Assembly (NCBI GenBank): GCA_949291365.1
Contig: CASEVJ010000008.1
Span: 62,001 to 126,000 of the forward strand
Source of the DNA: an uncultured bacterium
GTDB lineage: Bacteria > Elusimicrobiota > Elusimicrobia > Elusimicrobiales > Elusimicrobiaceae
Length of the DNA: 64,000 nt
Direction: 5' to 3'
Shown: positions 10,223 to 17,976 of the stretch, piece by piece
Position numbering within the stretch: the first letter of the stretch is position 1
Layout: each line of letters opens with the position of its first letter
The notes under the pieces: generated by a model
The model's database searches: none
What the model saw: the letters and a program-made list of their open reading frames with translations, nothing else
What the model was told of the DNA's origin: nothing
Made by a program: the position numbers and the translations under genes

Positions 10223-11358
10223 TGAAAATACTGTTAAAAAGCATAGTCTTGCTGGCGGTGATTGCTACCGTGTTGTATGCATTTATGTATAAAACACCGC
10301 AGCGTAAAGTATATGAAAGCATGCTGACTTCTGCCCAGCAAGGCGATGCTGCTGCCCAGCTGGCGTTGGGGCAGATGTACATAGCCGGGGAAGCCGTTTT
10401 GCCCGACGCCCAGACCGCGGCCGATTGGTATGCCAAATCCGCCGCCCAGGGCAATGCCCAGGCCGCGTATGAGCTGGCCCAGCTGTATTTAGCCGGGGAG
10501 CAAATCCCCCGGGATTTAGAGAGCGGTCTTTCTTTTTTGAAATTGGCGGCGGAAAAGGGTCTGCCGTCTGCCCAGTATATGTTGGGCCGGCTCTATCAAA
10601 CCGGCGCAGAAAATCTGGAGCCCAATTTGGCCCAGGGCATTTTCTGGTGGCTGCAAGCCGCCCGGCAAGGGGATGCGGACGCGCAAAGCGCTTTGGCGGA
10701 TGTAAAAATCGTACAGGGACAGCTGTACCAGCAGGTGGAACAGGCCGATACACAGCTGCAGCAGGCCGCTTCCGGAGACGCCCAAGCGGCGCTGGCGGCC
10801 GGGCAGTTGTTTTTGGACGGGACATTGCTGGAGAAAAATACAGACGCCGCCGCCCGTTATTTTTTACAGGCCGCGCAAGCTGGTCTTGCCCCGGCTGCCT
10901 ATGAACTGGCTCTTTTCTATTCAGCTTCGGAAGGGCCCCTGCCGCAAGATCCGGAAAAGGCACAGCAGTATTTAACCCAGGCCGCGCAGGCCGGCTATGT
11001 GCCGGCCCAGTTCGCCTTGGGAGAAAAACTGTATCAGACGGCGCAAACCCCGCAGGAGTATGCGCAGGCCCTAGACTGGTTTGTGCAGGCCGGGCGCCAA
11101 CAGCATACCGAAAGCTTGTATATGAGCGGTATTATGTATATGCAGGGGCAAGGCACGGAAAAAAGTATTCCGCTGGCTATTGCCGCTTTTAAGCAGGCGG
11201 CGGATTTGGGCCATGCCAATGCCCAGTATGTGTTGGGGCAGTCGTATTGGATGGGGGTAGGCCTGCCCAAAAGCAAAGAAAAAGCGCTGCAATGGCTGCG
11301 TTTGGCCCAGCAAAACGGAAATACGCAGGCCGCCGCTCTGATAGAGCAAATTCCCTGA
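10222..11358 (+). CDS. Membrane-anchored or secreted Sel1-repeat protein
   Basis: This 378-residue protein begins with a hydrophobic segment (LLKSIVLLAVIATVLYAFMY) that is a signal anchor or signal peptide. At least six TPR-like Sel1 repeats of about 36 residues follow, recognisable as AQxxLGxxYxxG...AxxWYxxAAxQG units. Sel1 arrays are protein-interaction scaffolds, often in envelope signalling. I chose the ATG that overlaps the stop of the SPFH gene (TAATG); an upstream in-frame ATG lies within that gene. The tight coupling suggests that the two proteins work in one membrane complex, an inference from context. Confidence 0.85.
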   Translation: MKILLKSIVLLAVIATVLYAFMYKTPQRKVYESMLTSAQQGDAAAQLALGQMYIAGEAVLPDAQTAADWYAKSAAQGNAQAAYELAQLYLAGEQIPRDLESGLSFLKLAAEKGLPSAQYMLGRLYQTGAENLEPNLAQGIFWWLQAARQGDADAQSALADVKIVQGQLYQQVEQADTQLQQAASGDAQAALAAGQLFLDGTLLEKNTDAAARYFLQAAQAGLAPAAYELALFYSASEGPLPQDPEKAQQYLTQAAQAGYVPAQFALGEKLYQTAQTPQEYAQALDWFVQAGRQQHTESLYMSGIMYMQGQGTEKSIPLAIAAFKQAADLGHANAQYVLGQSYWMGVGLPKSKEKALQWLRLAQQNGNTQAAALIEQIP

Positions 11359-11400
11359 CCGGTGCTCCAATCTGCACACTCCCTCGTTTCTGTTTCATGC

Positions 11401-11432
11401 AACGCCCCGGGCAAACACCCGGGGCGTTTATA
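11401..11432 (+). terminator. Probable terminator of the SPFH-Sel1 operon
   Basis: An 11-bp perfect stem AACGCCCCGGG/CCCGGGGCGTT has a 6-nt loop and is followed by TTATATT. The T-tract is interrupted, but the stem is very stable. It lies 42 bp after the Sel1 gene. Confidence 0.75.
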
Positions 11433-11512
11433 TTGTCTGTATGTCTAGTTATGGCCCGGCCCATTCACTCCGTACAAATAATCGGGCGCCCCGGCGGGAA
11501 AGGCGTAACTCC

Positions 11513-11543
11513 AAAAATACCCCCTGCATCAAACAGGGGGTAT
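11513..11543 (-). terminator. Terminator of glyA
   Basis: Read on the minus strand, a 10-bp stem ATACCCCCTG/CAGGGGGTAT with a 7-nt loop runs into TTTTT. It lies about 50 bp beyond the glyA stop and faces the Sel1 terminator, as expected between convergent genes. Confidence 0.88.
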
Positions 11544-11595
11544 GGAGATTATTTTCGGCCGGCCGTGCGGCAAGCCAGCGGTGCCGGACTAGGGC

Positions 11596-12843
11596 TTATC
11601 CTAACTGCGGATAAAGCGCAAAGCGCTGTAAAAACGCTTCCACCTCTTTGGCTTCTGCCGCCAGATATGCCTCGTCTTCGTGGTGCGTAATGGCACGGTC
11701 TATAAAGTCGGCCACTTGTTGCATATCGGGCTCTTTCATTCCGCGGGTAGTCACTGCCGGCGTGCCAATGCGCAGGCCGCTGGTCACAAACGGTTTTTCC
11801 GGGTCAAACGGAATGGTGTTTTTGTTGGCGGTAATGCCGGCTTTGTCCAAGGCCGCTTCGGCGGCTTTGCCGGTGAGCCCTTTGGAGCGCAAATCCAGGC
11901 ACATGACATGGCTGTCAGTACCGCCGGCTACCAGACGGTAACCCTTGTCCAGCAAGGCCTGGGCCAGCGCTTTGGCGTTTAGAACGACTTGGTGCTGATA
12001 TGCTTTAAATTCGGGTTTTAACGCTTCGCCAAAGCAGACGGCCTTGGCGGCAATCACGTGCATTAAAGGCCCGCCCTGCACGCCGGGAAATACGGCGGAG
12101 TTAATGGCTTTTGCCAAGCTTTCTTTACATAAAATCAGCCCGCCGCGCGGCCCGCGCAAGGTTTTATGCGTGGTGGTGGTGACTACGTCGGCATAGGGAA
12201 CGGGGTTGGGGTATTCCCCGGCGGCAATCAGCCCGGCGTAATGCGCCACATCGCAGGCCAGGTAGGCGCCGCAGGAGTCTGCAATTTCGCGCAAGCGCTT
12301 CCAGTCAAACACGCGCGAATAGTTAGACGCCCCCGCCATAATCAGTTTGGGCTTATGTTTTAGGGCCAGCTCCGCCGCTTCATCATAGTCAATTTCTTCC
12401 GTGTCGGGGCGTACGTTCATAGCCACGATGTTAAAGTATTTGCCGGAGAAATTAAGTGGGTGCCCATGGGTCAAATGCCCGCCATGGGAAAGGTTAAGCC
12501 CCAGCACCGTGTCCCCAGGTTTTACCAGCGCCACGTATACCGCCATATTGGCCTGCGCGCCGGAGTGGGGCTGCACGTTGGCGTGTTCGGCGCCAAAGAT
12601 TTTTTTGGCGCGTTCAATAGCCAGCGTTTCGGCCACGTCTACAAATTCACAGCCGCCGTAATAGCGTTTGGCGGGGTATCCTTCGGCATATTTGTTGGTC
12701 AGTACAGAACCTTGCGCCTGCATCACAGCCAGCGAGGTAAAATTTTCAGAGGCAATCAGCTCCAGTTTGTTGCGCTGGCGGTTTAGCTCCGCCTTTACTG
12801 CGGCAAACACTTCGGGGTCATTTTTTTCCAGTTCGGGATACAT
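11596..12843 (-). CDS. glyA: Serine hydroxymethyltransferase
   Basis: This 415-residue pyridoxal-phosphate enzyme interconverts serine and glycine while loading one-carbon units onto tetrahydrofolate. Diagnostic segments are [10 protein letters not shown] near the N-terminus, [15 protein letters not shown], and [14 protein letters not shown], which contains the Schiff-base lysine. Length is normal. The gene is monocistronic, with its own terminator and a TATAAT-type -10 in the divergent region upstream. An AAGGAGC ribosome binding site precedes the ATG. Confidence 0.97.
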   Translation of the reverse strand: MYPELEKNDPEVFAAVKAELNRQRNKLELIASENFTSLAVMQAQGSVLTNKYAEGYPAKRYYGGCEFVDVAETLAIERAKKIFGAEHANVQPHSGAQANMAVYVALVKPGDTVLGLNLSHGGHLTHGHPLNFSGKYFNIVAMNVRPDTEEIDYDEAAELALKHKPKLIMAGASNYSRVFDWKRLREIADSCGAYLACDVAHYAGLIAAGEYPNPVPYADVVTTTTHKTLRGPRGGLILCKESLAKAINSAVFPGVQGGPLMHVIAAKAVCFGEALKPEFKAYQHQVVLNAKALAQALLDKGYRLVAGGTDSHVMCLDLRSKGLTGKAAEAALDKAGITANKNTIPFDPEKPFVTSGLRIGTPAVTTRGMKEPDMQQVADFIDRAITHHEDEAYLAAEAKEVEAFLQRFALYPQLG

Positions 12844-12892
12844 AGAAAAGCTCCTTAAAAAGACAATTTCGGACGCCTGCTTTTTCCGCCGT

Positions 12893-12940
12893 TCTTTTTA
12901 TTATATTTTACTATGAAAAACGCGTGAATTTTCATATAAT
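12893..12940. promoter_or_regulatory. Divergent promoter region, glyA and the DHS-like operon
   Basis: On the minus strand, a TATAAT (12905-12900) with a weak TTCACG -35 would start glyA about 50 nt before its ATG. On the plus strand, TATAAT (12935-12940) could serve the 13016 operon, though no good -35 is visible. A 6-bp hairpin GCGCCG/CGGCGC (12968-12985) lies in the plus-strand leader, just before the ribosome binding site. Confidence 0.5.
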
Positions 12941-13015
12941 TTAATAAACAAGAAAAATACAAAAAACGCGCCGTTTGTGCGGCGCATATTTCCACATGCA
13001 GAGGTGTAACGAAAA

Positions 13016-14098
13016 ATGGCAAAACTCACGCAAAAAGACTTCCTCAAAGGCACCATTAAACACATTGATATAAAAAAATATAATGTGGTTCCCATGGTGG
13101 AGGCCTTTGAAAATATGGCTTACTCGTCCCGCGACCTGGCCCGCGCCAGCAAAATCTACCACCAGATGTTGTCCGACAAAAACTGCTCCGTTATTTTGTG
13201 TATTGCCGGTTCTTTAATTTCCGCCGGACTGAAAAAAATCATTGTGGATATGATTCAAAACAACATGGTGGACGCCATCGTTTCCAACGGGGCCAACATT
13301 GTAGACCAAGATTTTTTTGAAGCTCTGGGCTATAAACACTATCTGGGCACCCCGCACAATGCAGACGACAACCTTTTGCGCGACTTGCACATTGACCGCA
13401 TTTACGACACCTACATCAACGAAGATGAACTGAAAGTGTGCGACGAAACCGTACACAAAATCTGCAACGCTTTAGAGCCGCGTCCGTATTCTTCCCGCGA
13501 ATTTATCTGGGAAATGGGCAAATGGCTGGAAAAGAACAAAAAAGGTAAAGACAGCGTAGTGTATAACGCCTACAAATACGGCGTACCCATATTTGTACCG
13601 GCTTTCTCCGACTGTTCTGCCGGTTTCGGCTTTGTGGCACACCAGACCGAAAATCCGACGGCCCATGTGACCATTGACAGCGCCAAAGACTTTTTAGAGC
13701 TGACCAAAATCAAAATCAAAGCCAAAGAAACGGGGCTTATGATGTTCTCCGGCGGCGTGCCGAAGAACTTTGCTCAAGACACGGTTGTGGCGGCTGAAAT
13801 TTTGGGAGCGGACGCTCCGATGCACAAATACGCCGTGCAAATTACCGTAGCGGACGAACGCGACGGCGCGCTCTCCGGCTCTACGCTTAAAGAAGCGTCC
13901 AGCTGGGGCAAAGTGTCCACCGCTCTGGAGCAGATGGTGTATGGCGAATGCACTACGCTCATTCCGCTCATCATCGGTTACGGCTATCATAAAGGCGCCT
14001 GGAAAAAACGCAAAGCCGCCAACTATGTCAAATTCTTACAGGATGAAGACAAAAAAGTGGCTGCGCTTAAGGCCAAAGAGAATAAAGCTAAAAAATAA
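13016..14098 (+). CDS. Deoxyhypusine synthase-family protein
   Basis: This 360-residue protein is homologous throughout to deoxyhypusine synthase, the NAD-dependent enzyme that transfers the aminobutyl group of spermidine to eIF5A in eukaryotes and archaea. The active-site lysine region is kept (SSWGKV near the C-terminus), as is the LISAGLKKII region. The segment aligned with eukaryotic FDGSDSGA reads RDGALSGS, so a substrate-binding aspartate is replaced by leucine, and the catalytic-histidine region (VVKHH) reads VPKNF. Bacteria have no canonical eIF5A; bacterial members are suspected polyamine enzymes such as homospermidine synthase. GAGGTG precedes the ATG. The stop overlaps the next ATG (TAATG). 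Confidence 0.85.
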   Translation: MAKLTQKDFLKGTIKHIDIKKYNVVPMVEAFENMAYSSRDLARASKIYHQMLSDKNCSVILCIAGSLISAGLKKIIVDMIQNNMVDAIVSNGANIVDQDFFEALGYKHYLGTPHNADDNLLRDLHIDRIYDTYINEDELKVCDETVHKICNALEPRPYSSREFIWEMGKWLEKNKKGKDSVVYNAYKYGVPIFVPAFSDCSAGFGFVAHQTENPTAHVTIDSAKDFLELTKIKIKAKETGLMMFSGGVPKNFAQDTVVAAEILGADAPMHKYAVQITVADERDGALSGSTLKEASSWGKVSTALEQMVYGECTTLIPLIIGYGYHKGAWKKRKAANYVKFLQDEDKKVAALKAKENKAKK

Positions 14099-14949
14099 TG
14101 CTTCGGCTTAAACTGCTCTTAACGCTTGTACTCGTGATCTGCCCGTGGGTTGTGTCCTACGGGCAGCTCCATTTTGCAGGCGTGAACGGGGAGCGCGGCT
14201 ATGCGGCGCTGCGGGGCAGTTACCGGCTGGATTTAGACAACGGATTTATTATAACGCCGGCGGTGGGCTATTACCGCATGAGCGACAAAGAAGAAGACGA
14301 ACCCGGCGCCACCACCAAGTTTGCCCTTTCGGTGGCCTATGAACTGGCGGATGGCTTGCTTGCTGATGTGATGGGGGCCTATATCCCGCGCCGGCTGGGG
14401 TTTGAAAACTGGATGTATGGGGCGGGACTGACCTATACGCTGTGTTACCGATGCGGCCCGTTTAAATACCCCTATCTGCATGGGCGGGTCGGCCAGTCTT
14501 TTTACGATGTGCGAGACGATGCCAGCGGTCGTCCGCTTCCGGGCCGCTTTACTACCGCGGCTACGGCGGCTTCTTTGGAGCTGGGCAGCGAGCTGGGGGC
14601 TTTTTTCTTTCAAGCCCGCTATGACAAAGTGATAAAATATACTAATAAACCGCCGCAAGGGGTTACGTCCAACTGGACGGAAATCCCGTACATGACGGCG
14701 GTGGTGCAGGGGTTTATCAGCGATATGGTAGCGGCGCGGGTGGCGTACCGCACGCGTTGGATTACGCCGTATGCCGTTTACTCACGCTATAAATATTTGG
14801 AAGCCAGTGAATACACGGTATCTATAGCTGGCGGGCTGGCATTGCATGTGGGGCCGGGCACCATTAGCGGCGGGGTGGAAATTTTTGAACAAAACCGCCA
14901 AGATCACCGCAAAACCTATTTTTTCATGTCCGCCAGTACGGAATTTTAA
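14098..14949 (+). CDS. Outer membrane beta-barrel protein, function unknown
   Basis: This 283-residue protein has a signal peptide (LLLTLVLVICPWVVSYG) and then alternating hydrophobic and polar strands rich in Tyr, Gly and Ala. It ends in a terminal phenylalanine (SASTEF), the C-terminal signature used by the BAM machinery. I infer an outer membrane barrel of roughly 10-12 strands. I do not recognise the family. Its start overlaps the stop of the DHS-like gene by one base, so the two are translationally coupled. A DoxX-family gene follows 15 bp later. A periplasmic barrel-like protein is the main alternative. Confidence 0.7.
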   Translation: MLRLKLLLTLVLVICPWVVSYGQLHFAGVNGERGYAALRGSYRLDLDNGFIITPAVGYYRMSDKEEDEPGATTKFALSVAYELADGLLADVMGAYIPRRLGFENWMYGAGLTYTLCYRCGPFKYPYLHGRVGQSFYDVRDDASGRPLPGRFTTAATAASLELGSELGAFFFQARYDKVIKYTNKPPQGVTSNWTEIPYMTAVVQGFISDMVAARVAYRTRWITPYAVYSRYKYLEASEYTVSIAGGLALHVGPGTISGGVEIFEQNRQDHRKTYFFMSASTEF

Positions 14950-14964
14950 TATACAGGGGTTTTT

Positions 14965-15417
14965 ATGGCAAAACAAGACCAAGGGGTAACATTGCATTGC
15001 AATATAGATGAAAAATCGTTTTCCAAAGCCATGTTTTTGTGCCGCTTTTTTACGGGGCTGACCATGATTTACTTTGCGCTGGGCAGCTTGTTTTACTGGC
15101 GGGAGTTTTTGGTCAATACGGCGGCGCTGGGTTTTCCGTTTTCGGTGCCGGTGGCGTTTTTTCTGGCGGCGGCGGAGCTGTTTTTGGGGCTTTTTTTATT
15201 GCTTGGGTGGCACACCCGTGTAAGTGCGCTGGCGGCTTTGCCGCTGACGCTGATATGTGCTATTATATTTTTCGCGGGCGGCTATAATAAGGCCTTTGTG
15301 GCTTTGTGTCTGTTATGCTTTGCCCCGTTGTCCACATTGCTGCTGCTGGGGCCGGGCCTGATTAGCTTGGACTATAAGCGCAGCCAGCGGGCCGCGCGCC
15401 GTTTTTTCAGAGGTTGA
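14965..15417 (+). CDS. DoxX-family membrane protein
   Basis: This 150-residue protein has four predicted membrane helices and resembles the DoxX/DoxD-like family of small quinone- or redox-associated membrane proteins. Segments such as CRFFTGLTMIYFALGSLFYW and ELFLGLFLLLGWHTRVSAL fit the family pattern. The cytoplasmic tail is basic (KRSQRAARRFFRG). It lies between the barrel gene and dnaX, with dnaX starting 1 bp after its stop. Family functions are poorly defined, so only the fold assignment is supported. Confidence 0.7.
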   Translation: MAKQDQGVTLHCNIDEKSFSKAMFLCRFFTGLTMIYFALGSLFYWREFLVNTAALGFPFSVPVAFFLAAAELFLGLFLLLGWHTRVSALAALPLTLICAIIFFAGGYNKAFVALCLLCFAPLSTLLLLGPGLISLDYKRSQRAARRFFRG

Positions 15418-15418
15418 T

Positions 15419-17380
15419 ATGAGTGAAAACACTCCTTACGTCAGTTTAGCCAACAAATACCGTCCCCAGCGTTTTGAGGACATGGTAGGCCAGGAAAGCA
15501 TTTCCAAAACATTGCAAAATGCGTTAAAACTGGGCCGCATTGCCCATGCATATTTGTTTTACGGGCCGCGCGGCTGCGGCAAAACGACCACCGCGCGTAT
15601 TTTGGCCAAAGCGCTCAACTGCACCGGGCACGGGCAGGATAAACCCACGGCAGAGCCCTGCGGAGAGTGCCCGCAGTGCCGCGAAATTGCGCAAAGTGCG
15701 GACATGGACGTGCTGGAGCTGGACGCCGCGTCCAATACCCAGGTGGAAAAAGTGCGCGAAGCCATTATTGACACGGTGGCGCTGGCCTCTTCGCGTGACC
15801 GCTATAAAGTATTTATTTTAGACGAAGTGCACATGCTCTCTGCCAGCTCTTTTAATGCCCTGTTAAAGACGATAGAAGAGCCGCCGCAGCATGTGGTGTT
15901 TATTCTGGCTACCACGGAAAAGCACAAAGTGCCCGCCACCATTGTCAGCCGCTGCCAAACATTTCGTTTCCGCCCGATGACCAGTGACGAAATTACCAAT
16001 CATCTGATGGATTTGGCCGAAGCGGAAGGGCTGGATTTGACGGAAAAAGCGGCCCGCATTATTGCCAAAAACGCCGGCGGCGCCATGCGCGACGCGCTGA
16101 CGCTGATGGACAGGGCTATTGCTTATTCTGACGGAAAAATTGATGAAAAATTAGTCGGCGAAATGTTGGGGCTGACCCCGCAGGATTTGCTGGCGCAAAC
16201 GGTGCATTCGCTGGTGCGAAAAGACGGCCCGGCTTTGCATAAGGTATTTGAAACATTGCGCGCGGAAGGGTTTGACGCCAACTCTTTTTTAAAAGATTTG
16301 AAAAATGCATTGGGGGATTTGTTCTATTTTTCGCTCAACCAGGGCGCGGCCCCGTTTGACGGAGCCAAAGAAATAACGGCGCAGTCGTCGGCTGGCTTAT
16401 TGGCGGCGCTTTCGCGCAAAGTCAATAAACTGGCCGAAGAAGTGAAATTTTCAGACAATGCTCTAGTCAGCGCAGAAGTAGGGCTGTTTACGGTTATGGA
16501 CAGCTGTTTTGATGTAGAGGGCTTTATCCGCCGGCTGGAAGCGCTGGAGCGTGGGGAAGGAGGTGGCTCCTGCGTGCCGCCGGGCTCTGCGGCCTGCTCT
16601 GCCGGTGCCGCCGGCCACAAAACGCAAGCCGCCCAAGAACCTTTTACCGCCGCCCGGGCGGAAGAACCGGCCGTTTCTGTCCGGCATACGCTGTCTGCGT
16701 CTGCCGTAGAGCCGTCCAGGGCAGATGCGGCAGCTGCCCCGTCGTCCACTGCTTTTTCTGCGTCGCAGGATAATTCGTTTTACCAGCCGGCTGCTGCGGC
16801 CCAGCCCGCCAGGCAGCACCAAGGGGACGCTTTTGCAGACAAGCCGGCGCCTTGGGCTGCGTCTGCGGAAAATAAGCCCGCCGCCATCACCGATAACCGG
16901 GTGCTGTGGGACAAGGTGGTCAAGGCGTTTGAAGGAAGCCCTTTTGTCTATGACGCTATGACTAACTGCTCGGTGCATTTTGACGGGGACGAGTGGACGA
17001 TTGCTTTTGGAGAAGGCAAAGAATTTTATAAAATTCCGGCGCAGAACAAAGCGGCGGATATAGAAAAAATGGCTCTTAAACAAGGGGGCCGCCGCATTAA
17101 AATACATATTGCGCAAACGGCGCCGCTGCATACGCCGTCTGCCGCCGCCCCCCAGGGGCCGGCCTCTTCTGCGCCGTCCGCGGCGCGCAAAACCGCCGCC
17201 CCGCAGATCTCCCGCGCGCAGGGGCAAGCAGTCCGCGGCAAACAGCCCCTTATTAGTGCAGAGCCGCCTTTTGTAGCGGCCGATTTTTCGGCCGATGTGG
17301 AGCCGGCGGGAGCCCATACTCCGGTGCCGGAAGAAATTAAAGATATTTTAGACGTCATTGGCGGGGAAGTGTTGGCCTGA
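15419..17380 (+). CDS. dnaX: DNA polymerase III subunit gamma/tau
   Basis: This 653-residue clamp-loader ATPase begins with YRPQRFEDMVGQE and a P-loop GPRGCGKTTTARIL at about residue 49. A zinc-binding module (ALNCTG...CGECPQCREI) and the DEVHMLS Walker B motif follow. After about residue 375 comes a long low-complexity Ala/Pro/Ser/Gln stretch, then a conserved-looking C-terminal domain (VLWDKVVKAFEGSPFVYDAM) that would bind polymerase. I saw no A-AAA-AAG slippery run in the linker, so E. coli-type frameshifting to make gamma is not evident. It is tightly coupled to recR, 2 bp downstream. Confidence 0.96.
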   Translation: MSENTPYVSLANKYRPQRFEDMVGQESISKTLQNALKLGRIAHAYLFYGPRGCGKTTTARILAKALNCTGHGQDKPTAEPCGECPQCREIAQSADMDVLELDAASNTQVEKVREAIIDTVALASSRDRYKVFILDEVHMLSASSFNALLKTIEEPPQHVVFILATTEKHKVPATIVSRCQTFRFRPMTSDEITNHLMDLAEAEGLDLTEKAARIIAKNAGGAMRDALTLMDRAIAYSDGKIDEKLVGEMLGLTPQDLLAQTVHSLVRKDGPALHKVFETLRAEGFDANSFLKDLKNALGDLFYFSLNQGAAPFDGAKEITAQSSAGLLAALSRKVNKLAEEVKFSDNALVSAEVGLFTVMDSCFDVEGFIRRLEALERGEGGGSCVPPGSAACSAGAAGHKTQAAQEPFTAARAEEPAVSVRHTLSASAVEPSRADAAAAPSSTAFSASQDNSFYQPAAAAQPARQHQGDAFADKPAPWAASAENKPAAITDNRVLWDKVVKAFEGSPFVYDAMTNCSVHFDGDEWTIAFGEGKEFYKIPAQNKAADIEKMALKQGGRRIKIHIAQTAPLHTPSAAAPQGPASSAPSAARKTAAPQISRAQGQAVRGKQPLISAEPPFVAADFSADVEPAGAHTPVPEEIKDILDVIGGEVLA

Positions 17381-17382
17381 AT

Positions 17383-17976
17383 ATGAAAGCATTAGACCGT
17401 TTGGTGCGCGCTTTACGCAGAATGCCGGGGGTGGGCCCGCGGCAGGCGGAGCGTTTTGCGGCATATTTCTTGCGCGCCCCGCAGGGGGAAGCGGAAGAAT
17501 TTGTGGCCGCGGTGCTCGGTCTAAAACAAAATATTAAATTCTGCCGTATTTGCCATGCATACAGCGAAAGCGATGTCTGTCCCATTTGTGCCGACCCCGA
17601 CCGGGACAAAGGCGTAATTTGCGTGGTGGAAGACCCGCAGGATATAGAATCTATTGAAAAAACGGGCGCTTTCCACGGGCTCTACCATGTATTGCACGGC
17701 GCCATATCTCCCATGGAAGGCCGGGGGGCCGAGCAGGTAAAAGTCAAAGAACTGCTGCAGCGTGTGCAGGAATCAGAGGTGCCTGTGCGGGAAGTGATTT
17801 TAGCCACCGACCCCGACACCGAAGGTGAAACCACCGCCCTGTATTTGGCGGATTTACTGCATGGGCTGGTGGAGCGGGTGAGTCGCATTGGCTATGGCGT
17901 GCCGCTGGGCGGAGATATAGACTATATTGACGAAATGACGCTGGGTTATTCGCTCAAAGGCCGTACCAAAATGTAA
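17383..17976 (+). CDS. recR: Recombination mediator protein RecR
   Basis: This 197-residue protein acts with RecO and RecF to load RecA at gaps. It shows the N-terminal helix-hairpin-helix (LRRMPGVGPRQAERFA), the four-cysteine zinc finger (CRICHAYSESDVCPIC) and a Toprim domain (VICVVEDPQDIESIE to TDPDTEGETTALYL). Length and order are normal. dnaX-recR is a common bacterial gene pair. The comEC-like gene begins immediately after the stop with no spacer. Confidence 0.97.
   Translation: MKALDRLVRALRRMPGVGPRQAERFAAYFLRAPQGEAEEFVAAVLGLKQNIKFCRICHAYSESDVCPICADPDRDKGVICVVEDPQDIESIEKTGAFHGLYHVLHGAISPMEGRGAEQVKVKELLQRVQESEVPVREVILATDPDTEGETTALYLADLLHGLVERVSRIGYGVPLGGDIDYIDEMTLGYSLKGRTKM

Noticed and set aside
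16500..16900. Programmed frameshift site in dnaX
   Set aside because: No A-AAA-AAG or long A-run was found in the linker, so I do not claim a frameshifted gamma product.
16463..17317. A 284-codon reverse frame opposite the dnaX linker
   Set aside because: Arg/Gly-rich shadow of the Ala/Pro-rich low-complexity region; no domain is recognisable.
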